From contig JBMNPE010000023.1 in assembly GCA_050943435.1 (NCBI GenBank), positions 1-20,926 on the forward strand: a stretch of 20,926 nucleotides of DNA, in the 5' to 3' direction. This document shows positions 13,933 through 20,926 of the stretch, one piece after another. Under the pieces are notes generated by a model, which searched no databases, was not told the DNA's origin, and was given only the letters and a program-made list of their open reading frames with translations. The DNA comes from RGIG5675 sp050943435 (GTDB lineage Bacteria > Bacillota > Clostridia > Oscillospirales > Ruminococcaceae). Position 1 is the stretch's first letter, and each line of letters begins with the position of its first letter. The translations under genes were made by a program, and so were the position numbers.

Positions 13933-14940
13933 TTATATATTTCTGGAGAGCTCCAGTGTGCTCACCATCCAGTCGACGTATTTCTTCCTGTCGGCGTGAA
14001 GGGCTACTCTGCAGTTCGGCGGAAGTGCATCGAGCCTTCCGTTTACGGCGGGCATGTCAAAGATGGTCATTCCGTATGCAGCGTCGCCGCCGCAGTCGAT
14101 CCGGCAGTGGGCGGGAACGCAGTCGATCAGGACAGTGGGATCGCAGAGTGCCGCAACCGTCAGGGGATCGTGCACCGGCGCCGCATTGTCCTCCTTGACT
14201 TTCTGCCACGTGGAATATCCCTTGATGCGCTGCCTGGTGAGATCGGCGACGAGCTTTGCCGCAGGAGTTCCTATGTCGTCTATCCTCTGGGCGTCGTCCA
14301 TTGTAAGGTAGGCGTCATGGGTCGCATCGAGCGGTACAAAGGTGAATTTTTCGAATCCCGCGCACATCACAACCTGTGCTGCTTCCGGATCCATCCAGAC
14401 ATTCATCTCTCCGACGGCAGTCTTGTTTCCAATCAGATATCCGCCTCCCATGAACATGACTTCCTTGACCTTTGAGACGATCCTCGGCTCTATGGCCACT
14501 GCATGAGCTATGTTGGTGAGAGGGGCGAGTGGGATGAGCGTGACAGAATGGTCGGGCTGCTTCATGAGGGTCTCGACGAGCCATATGGCTGCAGGAGTGT
14601 CCTGCTCCTTTATTGAGGCCTTCGGGAGCTGGTCTATGAAGTCCCCGTGCACTCCGGCGTTGTTCGCAGGGCCGGTGCCGTGCCTTCTCGGGTATCCGGG
14701 CCGCCTTCCGAGCATCGTTGAGACAAGGGGATATGCGCATCCCCTGTAAACAGGGTATTTGTTGCCCATGAACTCCACGACCCTCAGTGTATTTTCAGTC
14801 GTGTAGTCGACGCACCTGTTTCCGTTGACGGTGGTGATTCCGAGGATCTCGAATTCGGGACGGAGCATGCATGTAATTAGTGCAACGGTATCATCCGAAC
14901 CTGTGTCGCAGTCGATGATTACTTTTCTCTTGTCTGACAT
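13933..14940 (-). CDS. Inosine/uridine-type nucleoside hydrolase
   Basis: 335 residues. The family splits ribonucleosides into base and ribose. The calcium-binding motif DCDTGSDD (Asp10, Asp12, Asp16, Asp17) is at the N-terminus, GGGYLIGN..GEMNVWMDPEAA (165-188) matches the conserved middle motif, and His257-Asp258 (APVHDP) is the C-terminal active-site motif. No signal peptide is seen, so it is cytosolic. ATG 14940 has AGGAGGG upstream. The transcript seems to start near 15033 with a stem-loop at its 5' end. It is followed by the flavin reductase-rubredoxin gene. The base specificity cannot be told from sequence. Confidence 0.94.
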   Translation of the reverse strand: MSDKRKVIIDCDTGSDDTVALITCMLRPEFEILGITTVNGNRCVDYTTENTLRVVEFMGNKYPVYRGCAYPLVSTMLGRRPGYPRRHGTGPANNAGVHGDFIDQLPKASIKEQDTPAAIWLVETLMKQPDHSVTLIPLAPLTNIAHAVAIEPRIVSKVKEVMFMGGGYLIGNKTAVGEMNVWMDPEAAQVVMCAGFEKFTFVPLDATHDAYLTMDDAQRIDDIGTPAAKLVADLTRQRIKGYSTWQKVKEDNAAPVHDPLTVAALCDPTVLIDCVPAHCRIDCGGDAAYGMTIFDMPAVNGRLDALPPNCRVALHADRKKYVDWMVSTLELSRNI

Positions 14941-15012
14941 TTGACAGCCCTCCTAGACGGCATTATTCCGCAGGTGAAATCAAGGCCCGCGGCAAGTTGA
15001 TTAATGATCTCG

Positions 15013-15032
15013 GGACGGCTGTGCAGCCGTCC
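15013..15032 (-). promoter_or_regulatory. Stem-loop in the 5' leader of the nucleoside hydrolase mRNA
   Basis: A 9-bp perfect arm pair, GGACGGCTG/CAGCCGTCC, spans the window. On the minus strand a TATAAT (15045-15040) lies just upstream, so the predicted start (about 15033) falls at the hairpin's 5' edge. No T-tract follows the hairpin, so it is not a simple terminator. Confidence 0.6.
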
Positions 15033-15039
15033 GGAAACA

Positions 15040-15045
15040 ATTATA
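15040..15045 (-). promoter_or_regulatory. Possible -10 element for the nucleoside hydrolase gene
   Basis: TATAAT on the minus strand, 100 nt upstream of the ATG; the -35 is poor (TTTTGT at 17 bp). Confidence 0.4.
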
Positions 15046-15081
15046 TCCTGCAATATTGGAAAACAAAACCGAGCTGTTTTT

Positions 15082-15888
15082 TCAGTCAAGCAGCATGGCA
15101 GAATATTTCCTGTAATAGACGCCGAGGCGGCCGACATATCCGGGTTTCCACGGCTTATTCCTGCCTACGTAGTGGATTATCCTTGTGTTGCTGTCGACCC
15201 AGTCCAGAGAGCGCCTGAAGGCCATCTGCTCCTTGCCGGGAGCCAGCATTCTTTCAGTCATGTTGTATATGAACGGGTCAAGAGCAAAAATGTGGCTTCC
15301 GTAGAGCGCACTGAGAATGTCCTGATCGGGCAGGTTCATCCTGTACCTGTGGGTGTTGATGAATCTCTGGACGTCAGAGGGGTCTATGTTCTCCCTCATC
15401 TTCTGAAGGTCCATCAGCATGACTCCTGTGTTTATGTATGGCCCTTCCAGGTCTGAAGTGAGCCTTATTGAATTGACGGCTTTCCCGAATTCCCTGACGT
15501 GGCTTGCCGCGGCGAACCAGCTGTCCCCCAGGTCCATTGTCCACAGCTCAGACAGGTCCCTTAGGATTATTGTGTCGGGATCAAGGTACAGGACCCTTTT
15601 TAGATCCACAGGCAGATATCTTCCGGCATATATCCTGTCGTAAATTTCAATGGGATACCTGGCAGACGTGGGGGCATCCTCTACCTCGGGTTCTGTGATC
15701 GGCACGGGGAATATCTCTATCCCGTCCCCATCGAGCAGCGAGGAGATGCGGCCGATATCTTCAGGGATGAGGCTTCTGTGGAGAATATAGAGCTTCAGCG
15801 CTTCATCCTGATTTGAGCAGCGCAGGCTCTTGAGCATGACGCAGAGCTGCCTCACGTAATTCCCGTCGATGGTGACAAGGATGTTCAT
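15082..15888 (-). CDS. GT8 family glycosyltransferase
   Basis: 268 residues, typical for bacterial GT8 enzymes, which move a sugar from an UDP-sugar to lipopolysaccharide, wall polymers or other acceptors. The metal-binding DxD is Asp103-Pro-Asp105 (VLYLDPDTIIL). Other GT8 marks are YINTGVMLMDL, LPDQDILSALY and the C-terminal IIHYVGRNKPWKPG with its conserved His. No signal or membrane helix is seen. GGGGGAA precedes the ATG. A TATAAT sits about 40 nt upstream. It precedes the nucleoside hydrolase gene, separated by a 141-nt gap without a strong terminator, so some read-through is possible. The acceptor is unknown. Confidence 0.93.
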   Translation of the reverse strand: MNILVTIDGNYVRQLCVMLKSLRCSNQDEALKLYILHRSLIPEDIGRISSLLDGDGIEIFPVPITEPEVEDAPTSARYPIEIYDRIYAGRYLPVDLKRVLYLDPDTIILRDLSELWTMDLGDSWFAAASHVREFGKAVNSIRLTSDLEGPYINTGVMLMDLQKMRENIDPSDVQRFINTHRYRMNLPDQDILSALYGSHIFALDPFIYNMTERMLAPGKEQMAFRRSLDWVDSNTRIIHYVGRNKPWKPGYVGRLGVYYRKYSAMLLD

Positions 15889-15926
15889 CTATTTTCCCCC
15901 AGTATTTTTATACATACATTTTACTA

Positions 15927-15932
15927 ATTATA
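15927..15932 (-). promoter_or_regulatory. Possible -10 element for the glycosyltransferase gene
   Basis: A TATAAT on the minus strand, 38 nt before the ATG and downstream of the preceding gene's terminator. No convincing -35 is seen at normal spacing. Confidence 0.4.
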
Positions 15933-15962
15933 TGAGATTTGAGAATCAAAAAGGGGAAAAAC

Positions 15963-16004
15963 AGAAAAAAATAAAAGGACCGCAGCACCTTGCCGCAGTC
16001 CCTT
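15963..16004 (-). terminator. Rho-independent terminator of the DUF6465-like gene
   Basis: Read on the minus strand, a 14-bp stem with a few G-T pairs (AAGGGACTGCGGCA / TGCTGCGGTCCTTT) and an AGG loop is followed by TATTTTTTT. It lies 18 nt past the stop codon. Confidence 0.87.
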
Positions 16005-16022
16005 CATGTTCTTTGTCTGGAA

Positions 16023-16337
16023 TCAGTCGTCGAACAGCGTGAAGCTTCCGGTCTCTGTCCCGTTGACAACATAGTAGCCTTTGTTCTCTTCAGGCTTTAC
16101 ATATATCTCGAGCTTCTTGATCCCGCTGACACCTTTACCGGATGCCTTGTATGCTTCTACGGCCTTCTTTTTGATGCCGCAGGTGCAGATTTCCTTTGAC
16201 GCATACTGAATTTTGATCGTTGTCTCGAATTCCTTAGCCTTCGGAGAAGATTTTACTGTGGCTGCTTTTGCGGCGGCCGGAGCAACAGTCTTCTTTGCTT
16301 CAACAGCAGCCGTTTTGGGACTCTTTTTGTTAGCCAT
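16023..16337 (-). CDS. Small Lys/Ala-rich protein, DUF6465-like
   Basis: 104 residues. The N-terminal 36 residues are rich in Lys and Ala (AKKTVAPAAAKAA), resembling a disordered histone H1-like tail. The C-terminal 65 residues (IKIQYASKEI, AVEAYKASGKGVSGIKKLEIYVKPEENKGYYVVNG) match what I know of the DUF6465 family of Clostridia, which has no known function. The basic tail could bind nucleic acid, but nothing proves it. Start ATG 16337 has AGGAGGG 7 nt upstream. It has its own promoter and terminator, so it is monocistronic. An inverted repeat spans its -10. Confidence 0.85.
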   Translation of the reverse strand: MANKKSPKTAAVEAKKTVAPAAAKAATVKSSPKAKEFETTIKIQYASKEICTCGIKKKAVEAYKASGKGVSGIKKLEIYVKPEENKGYYVVNGTETGSFTLFDD

Positions 16338-16366
16338 AATAACACCCTCCTTGCTCAGATGATTGT

Positions 16367-16395
16367 AAAATACAACAATCCGGGTGGATTTGCAA
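16367..16395 (-). promoter_or_regulatory. Promoter of the DUF6465-like gene
   Basis: On the minus strand, TTGCAA (16395-16390), a 17-bp spacer and TATTTT (16372-16367). The inverted repeat GATTGT-N8-ACAATC (16361-16380) covers the -10. Confidence 0.7.
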
Positions 16396-16417
16396 GCTTT
16401 TTAACCAAAATTTAGGG

Positions 16418-16446
16418 CTAATTTTCGGTATCATGCAGAAAATTAG
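16418..16446. repeat. 9-bp inverted repeat upstream of the M13 peptidase gene
   Basis: CTAATTTTC (16418-16426) and GAAAATTAG (16438-16446) are perfect inverted copies separated by 11 bp, so the half-sites are 20 bp apart centre to centre, about two helical turns. It lies in the divergent gap between the DUF6465-like and M13 genes, about 107 bp before the M13 start. It is a candidate operator. Confidence 0.6.
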
Positions 16447-16553
16447 GTCTGGAATAATGAAGTCGCCATAGACGCTGTTTTTCGAATAGAATTAATTGGG
16501 GCAGATGACAGCCCGTTTCCATTGATTTTAGACACCGCGGGAGATCTCAAAAA

Positions 16554-18659
16554 ATGAAAAAATATACAAAAATAGCAGCAACAGTCCTCGCTGTGCTGAC
16601 AGCTGTGATGATGTTCGCGTCGTGTTCGTCTTCCGCGGGCATTGGATATTCCCTCCCGGACAAGGACCAGTCGAGATACTCGGACCTGTACGGCTCAAGG
16701 ATCTTCTACGACACCTGCATCCTGTCCATGGCAAATGAACATGCAGACGCATCTTATGAAACAGATTTCAACATTGCCGTGAACCTCGACTGGATGAACG
16801 GCGTTGAGATACCGGAAGGATACTCCTCCTATGACGAATTCATCGAGAGGCAGTTCGAAGTAAGCGACCAGATAACTGCACTACTGGCAGACACTTCACA
16901 GGCATCCGATTCTTCTGCACAGCACGATCTTGATCTTGTGCGCAGGTTTTACTCGATGTGGCTTGACTGGGACACGAGAAATTCCCAGGGATATTCCTAC
17001 CTGATTGAGCTTCTGTCTCCTCTCATGGAAGCCGGGACAACCGATGAGCTGACCGACTACCTTTCCCAGCAGAGGACCGCAGTCATGGTGATGACCCCTT
17101 TTACGGTATACACGAGCGTTGACCCAAACGAGGCAACTCGATACGCTGTCATGATATCGGCAACCGAGCTGATATTCGGCGACGCCATGTACTACCAGCA
17201 GATGTCCTACAGCGACTACCAGAATGAACCGTATTACTCGGAAGCGGCGAAGTACATGGTGATGAGGCTGGGGTATACGGACTCCGAGGCCGAGGAGATA
17301 ATAGCCGGCTCATTCCACTTTGAGAAGGATATCGCGGAATACATGATGACAAACGAGGAATACTCCGCCTCGTCATCGATAGACAAGGAAAACAACCCTG
17401 TGACGGAAGAGGAGCTCACCCAGATTGCAGGGAATTTCCCGATAATGGAAGGCCTCGCCGCCTACGGCATGGACGGCGCAGATTCTTACATACTCCTCGA
17501 ACCGGAGTGGCTCAATGCTCTGGGAGAGCTGTATACGGACGAAAATGTTGAAGAGATAAAGGACTACATGCTGGTGTCGACGCTGCTCTACTACCAGGAC
17601 GTGCTCGACCGGGAGACATACGAAACTGTGCAGGGCGTGCTCAACGATATCAACGGAATCGAGGGAATGGTGGATGATGAGTCTGCAGCCGGCAGCTGCA
17701 TTGACGAATACCTCGGCATGCAGCTGGGAAGGGCATACTGCTCCGAATACGCCGATGCCGAAACCAAGCAGGAGGCTCTTGACCTCACAGAGCGCATAAT
17801 TGCCGAATACAGGGATATGCTCGAAAACGAGGCATATCTCGATGAAAGCACGAAGGAAGGCGCAATCAGGAAGCTGGACCAGATGACGCTCAGAATCTCA
17901 TATCCGGACGTGTGGCCCGATGATTCCGGCCTGGACTTCACCGCCGGCGAAGACGGCGGAACCCTGCTGGCGGCGATAGAGCAGATTGGAAACTACAATC
18001 TGGAGGCTTCCTCGTCGACGGTCAATTCCCCTGTCACGAAAACGTACTGGACTTCGACACCGCAGGAGGTTAATGCCAGCTATGATCCTGCGGACAACTC
18101 CATAACCATAGGAGCCGGGATACTCGGAGGATCCTTTTTCCAGAGCGGCATGTCAGACGAGGAAGCTCTCGCGCATATAGGATTCGTGATAGGGCATGAG
18201 ATCTCCCACGCCTTTGATTCAAGCGGAAGGAGATACGATGAGAATGGGGCCCTTGTAAACTGGTGGAGCGCCTGGGACGAGAAGGAATACAACCAGAGGG
18301 CCATGAAGCTGATGGCTTTCTATGACAGCATCATCCCGTTCCCCGGCGGCAGGTGCAGCGGCAGGCTGGTCGAGGGCGAGGCAATAGCGGACCTCACGTC
18401 CATGAAGTGCATGCTGTACATAGCAGAAAAGGATTCCGGATTCGACTATGACACTTTCTTTAAGGAATACGCCTCACTCTGGAGGAGCGTCTCCTCCCTC
18501 TCAGACGAGGAATACCTGCTTACCCAGGACACCCATCCACTAGCATATCTAAGGATAAACGCCGTGGTGCAGCAGTTCGATGAATACTACGAGACTTACG
18601 GTGTTGAAGAGGGGGACAGGATGTACCTGGATCCCGACCTGAGGCTCATCATCTGGTAA
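16554..18659 (+). CDS. M13 family (neprilysin/PepO-like) zinc endopeptidase lipoprotein
   Basis: 701 residues, typical for M13. A lipoprotein signal ends in FASC with Cys24, so the enzyme is anchored outside the membrane. The zinc site is HEISH (548-552), with the third ligand Glu609 in GEAIAD (the usual motif is GENIAD). NASYDPADNSITIGAGIL is the conserved substrate-binding segment, and the C-terminal THPLAYLRINAVVQQF...MYLDPDLRLIIW carries the family's Arg and terminal Trp. It cleaves small peptides, probably supplying amino acids for uptake. Start ATG 16554 has a modest GGGAG upstream. No clear promoter was found. A kinase gene follows 53 nt later with no strong terminator between them. 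Confidence 0.95.
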   Translation: MKKYTKIAATVLAVLTAVMMFASCSSSAGIGYSLPDKDQSRYSDLYGSRIFYDTCILSMANEHADASYETDFNIAVNLDWMNGVEIPEGYSSYDEFIERQFEVSDQITALLADTSQASDSSAQHDLDLVRRFYSMWLDWDTRNSQGYSYLIELLSPLMEAGTTDELTDYLSQQRTAVMVMTPFTVYTSVDPNEATRYAVMISATELIFGDAMYYQQMSYSDYQNEPYYSEAAKYMVMRLGYTDSEAEEIIAGSFHFEKDIAEYMMTNEEYSASSSIDKENNPVTEEELTQIAGNFPIMEGLAAYGMDGADSYILLEPEWLNALGELYTDENVEEIKDYMLVSTLLYYQDVLDRETYETVQGVLNDINGIEGMVDDESAAGSCIDEYLGMQLGRAYCSEYADAETKQEALDLTERIIAEYRDMLENEAYLDESTKEGAIRKLDQMTLRISYPDVWPDDSGLDFTAGEDGGTLLAAIEQIGNYNLEASSSTVNSPVTKTYWTSTPQEVNASYDPADNSITIGAGILGGSFFQSGMSDEEALAHIGFVIGHEISHAFDSSGRRYDENGALVNWWSAWDEKEYNQRAMKLMAFYDSIIPFPGGRCSGRLVEGEAIADLTSMKCMLYIAEKDSGFDYDTFFKEYASLWRSVSSLSDEEYLLTQDTHPLAYLRINAVVQQFDEYYETYGVEEGDRMYLDPDLRLIIW

Positions 18660-18712
18660 AAACTAGCCTTTTCTGAAGGGCTGCAATATATTTTCGGAGG
18701 TGACAGTCTGCA

Positions 18713-19708
18713 ATGGCAAGATATCTTGCTTGCGGCAACATTCTGTACGACACCGTGGAATCCATTGATGACGTGGACCTCGGAGAGCATCTTGGAGGCC
18801 AGGCCATGTATGCCACTGCCGGGATAAGGCTCTGGACAAAGAGCGTAAAGACGGTCTCGAGCGTGGGAGCCGACTACAAAGACGGGTACTCCCCGTGGTT
18901 CAGGGCGAACGGGCTCACCGAATCGGGGCTTTCAGTCGAATCCGACTACTGCTCGCACGTGGTGATGCACCACACCAAGAGCGGAGCATATGACATCATC
19001 CCGACCCCGGCAGGACTCAAATACGTCGAGTATGAGCAGGGATACCTCGAGACCAAGCCCGAGAACATAGAGAGGGCTATAGATCCTGATACAGTGGCCT
19101 TTTACCATCACACCCACCTGCCGGACACAGTGATCTTCGGAAAACTCAGGGACATCATGGAGAAGCATGGGGTCAGGTTCATGTGGGAGATAATGTACGT
19201 ACCGGGAAGGACGCAGATGGAGTCCCCATATTTCAACATGGACAAGCTCCGGGCCGCAGTTAAGACGGCAGGAATGTGGTCTCTCAACAGGAACGAGGCC
19301 GCTGATATATTCCGTATACCTAGGGACAGGGACGAGGACATAATCACCGAGCTCCTCAAGTTCGAAGGGGCGGAGATGTGCTACTACAGGTGCGGGAGCA
19401 AAGGTGCATATGTGGTCACGGGAAACAATGCGTATTTCTGCCCGATGATAGATGTCACGGAATCCGTGGACCCGATGGGGTGCGGGAACAATTCCACCGC
19501 CGCCTCCATGTACGCGTGGTGCGAGACCGGAAACCCGCTCATGACTGCGGTCATGTCCGCCATATCGGCAGGATACAATGCGGCTCAGTCCGGACCGTGG
19601 CCTGTATTCACTGACGAAGACATGAAGCATGCAAGGGAGCTTGCACTCAGGTATTACGGAGAATTGGTCGGGAAATACCCTGATCTCCCGCGCGAAATAC
19701 AATTCTGA
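18713..19708 (+). CDS. PfkB-type carbohydrate kinase family protein
   Basis: 331 residues. The family phosphorylates sugars or nucleosides with ATP. The N-terminal GG motif (GGQAMYATAG, 28-37) and the C-terminal signature region are present. That second signature reads DPMGCGNNSTAAS (253-265) where most members have D-x-x-GAGD, so the catalytic Asp position is Asn259. Related subfamilies with GN at this place may exist, so activity is uncertain. GGAGGTGA lies 9 nt before the ATG. A SIS-domain gene follows 19 nt downstream; the pair recalls fructoselysine-type kinase plus deglycase sets, but the substrate is not known. Confidence 0.85.
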   Translation: MARYLACGNILYDTVESIDDVDLGEHLGGQAMYATAGIRLWTKSVKTVSSVGADYKDGYSPWFRANGLTESGLSVESDYCSHVVMHHTKSGAYDIIPTPAGLKYVEYEQGYLETKPENIERAIDPDTVAFYHHTHLPDTVIFGKLRDIMEKHGVRFMWEIMYVPGRTQMESPYFNMDKLRAAVKTAGMWSLNRNEAADIFRIPRDRDEDIITELLKFEGAEMCYYRCGSKGAYVVTGNNAYFCPMIDVTESVDPMGCGNNSTAASMYAWCETGNPLMTAVMSAISAGYNAAQSGPWPVFTDEDMKHARELALRYYGELVGKYPDLPREIQF

Positions 19709-19727
19709 TCGGAGGGAATTTATCAAA

Positions 19728-20926
19728 ATGGCCAAGGTATACGATTTCTTCAAGCTCAACAAGGGATGGACACTCACGGAAGATGACCACAGGGCATATG
19801 ACGCGGAGATAGAAAGGCTGTACTCGGAATTCTCCGAGACATGCGAGTCGTTTAAGGACGTCATCGGAACTGATTTTTCAGCTGTCTACGCAGTTGGAAT
19901 CGGGGATTCACTGTATTCCGCAGGATCCGTGGAGATGGCGAGCTGGAAATACCTTAAGAAGAGGCTCAGGGTCATCGAATCCCATGAATTCAACTACTAC
20001 TACCTCGACTACATACCTAAGGACTCCCTCGTGATAATCTGCTCAGGGGGCGGACAGGCCGCAAGGACCGTCGAAAGCTGCTGCCTAGCGAAGAAGCGCG
20101 GCGCAAAGGTGATCGCCCTGACGCTGGTGCCCGAGAGCAGGCTCGCGTCGCAGGCAGACCACGTCCTCGTATTCAAGCCTGACAGGAAGGCCTATATAGA
20201 CGGGGCGTGCAACTATATAGCCCTCTCCTGCATGCTCCACGTCCTCACGGTAAAGCTCGCGGAGTGGGAAGGCGACATAACTGCAGAAGAGGAGAAGGAG
20301 CTCTTTAGGAACGCAGTCACATATGCATCGAGGGGCTTTGCCTCTGCGATGGGGAAAAATGAAGAAACCATTAAGGAAGCTATGAAGAAGGCCCAGGAAG
20401 AGGGGCAGAGGAAGTTCTACTTCATAGGCGCCGGCCCGAACTACATAGTAACTGAGCTGGGAGCAGCAAAATTCATGGAGCAGTCCGCCGCGGACGGCAT
20501 ACACCAGCAGCTCGAGGAATACGGGCATGAGCAGTACTGGGTGCATAACAGGAACGGGCACGGTGACTTTATATTCATGATCTGCCCCAAGGGCAAGTGC
20601 ACCGCGAGGGGCATAGAGGACCTAAAGGAGATGAAATACCTCGGGCTCACGACAATAGTCCTGACGACCGAGGCTGATGAGAAAATAAAGGAGCTTGCCT
20701 CGTATGTCATAGAGAGCGGGCCCATTGACGAGTACTACTTCTGGCTCGCCGCGGGCAACATCCTCACAAGGTGCGCGAACTTCTACACAAACTACATAGG
20801 GTTCACCGACGGGCAGTTCGCTAACGAGGACCAGAAGGCGGAGCACTACAGGAACATACAGTTCTCGCGCTTCTGCGACGAAGTCAGGGAATTCGACATC
20901 CCGGTCCCGGATGCTGACGTGCTCTC
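19728..20926 (+). CDS. Double SIS-domain phosphosugar protein (partial, runs off the right edge)
   Basis: At least 399 residues; the frame is open to the end of the window with no stop. ATG 19728 has GGAGGG 11 nt upstream. The first SIS domain (about 45-190) carries ICSGGGQAART (104-114), the phosphate-binding loop, and GAKVIALTLVPESRLASQADHVLV. The second (about 225-370) holds FYFIGAGPNYIVTELGAAKFMEQSAADGI, then EYGHEQYW (264-271) and TTIVLTTEADEKIKELA. This is the layout of GlmS-type isomerases and FrlB/GfrF-type deglycases without the glutaminase domain. It probably isomerises or cleaves the product of the neighbouring kinase. The substrate is unknown. Confidence 0.88.
   Translation, partial: MAKVYDFFKLNKGWTLTEDDHRAYDAEIERLYSEFSETCESFKDVIGTDFSAVYAVGIGDSLYSAGSVEMASWKYLKKRLRVIESHEFNYYYLDYIPKDSLVIICSGGGQAARTVESCCLAKKRGAKVIALTLVPESRLASQADHVLVFKPDRKAYIDGACNYIALSCMLHVLTVKLAEWEGDITAEEEKELFRNAVTYASRGFASAMGKNEETIKEAMKKAQEEGQRKFYFIGAGPNYIVTELGAAKFMEQSAADGIHQQLEEYGHEQYWVHNRNGHGDFIFMICPKGKCTARGIEDLKEMKYLGLTTIVLTTEADEKIKELASYVIESGPIDEYYFWLAAGNILTRCANFYTNYIGFTDGQFANEDQKAEHYRNIQFSRFCDEVREFDIPVPDADVL

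Noticed and set aside
16420..16444. CodY box
   Set aside because: The half-sites AATTTTC/GAAAATT match, but an 11-bp gap replaces the single base of the CodY consensus.
18932..19864. Long minus-strand frame (310 codons) opposite the PfkB-type gene
   Set aside because: The plus strand has family motifs and a good ribosome site; the minus frame is a shadow.
1..20926. CRISPR array, phage, transposon, toxin-antitoxin or defence genes
   Set aside because: No spaced repeats, transposase, integrase or defence motif was seen on either strand.

Overview
The window is chromosomal DNA from a bacterium, most likely an anaerobic Gram-positive of the Clostridia type. Supporting signs are near-consensus TTGACA/TATAAT promoters, strong AGGAGG ribosome binding sites, lipobox signal peptides, a flavin reductase-rubredoxin fusion, a DUF6465-like protein and ferredoxin-type enzymes. 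GC content is around 50-55 % by eye and arginine is written mostly as AGG. The exact family cannot be fixed from this sequence. I see no phage, insertion sequence, CRISPR array, toxin-antitoxin or defence module, so most of the window looks like an ordinary core or metabolic region.

Layout. Positions 38-1255 (+) encode an exported transglutaminase-like protein. Positions 1282-1532 form a tRNA unit (promoter, tRNA-Thr(UGU), tRNA-Tyr(GUA), terminator). It is followed by an M32 carboxypeptidase (1583-3094, +) and an MBL/beta-CASP hydrolase (3256-4878, +). Positions 10407-4978 (-) form one six-gene operon: an amino-acid ABC transporter (binding lipoprotein, permease, ATPase), an AbgB-like M20 amidohydrolase, a D-2-hydroxyacid dehydrogenase and a two-helix membrane protein. 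It starts from a near-perfect promoter that abuts three tandem 8-bp boxes. A divergent ferredoxin-type aldo/keto reductase (10636-11751, +) shares that intergenic region.

Next, on the minus strand, come a predicted beta-helix lipoprotein (13114-11819), a nucleoside hydrolase followed by a flavin reductase-rubredoxin (14940-13267), a GT8 glycosyltransferase (15888-15082) and a small DUF6465-like protein (16337-16023). On the plus strand, an M13 metallopeptidase lipoprotein (16554-18659) is followed by a PfkB-type kinase (18713-19708) and a double-SIS-domain protein that runs off the right edge (19728 onwards).

How the genes fit together. The content suggests a peptide- and amino-acid-using anaerobe: two peptidases (one exported, one cytosolic), an amino-acid importer with an amidohydrolase and a 2-oxoacid reductase, nucleoside scavenging, and a kinase plus SIS pair that probably handles a phosphorylated sugar or sugar-amine. 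The points most worth a second look are an Asn at the catalytic Asp position of the kinase, the kinase/double-SIS pairing, the tandem boxes before the transporter operon, the long inverted repeat before the M13 gene, and a possible tiny coupled leader ORF before the MBL gene. I did not find a clearly new system.
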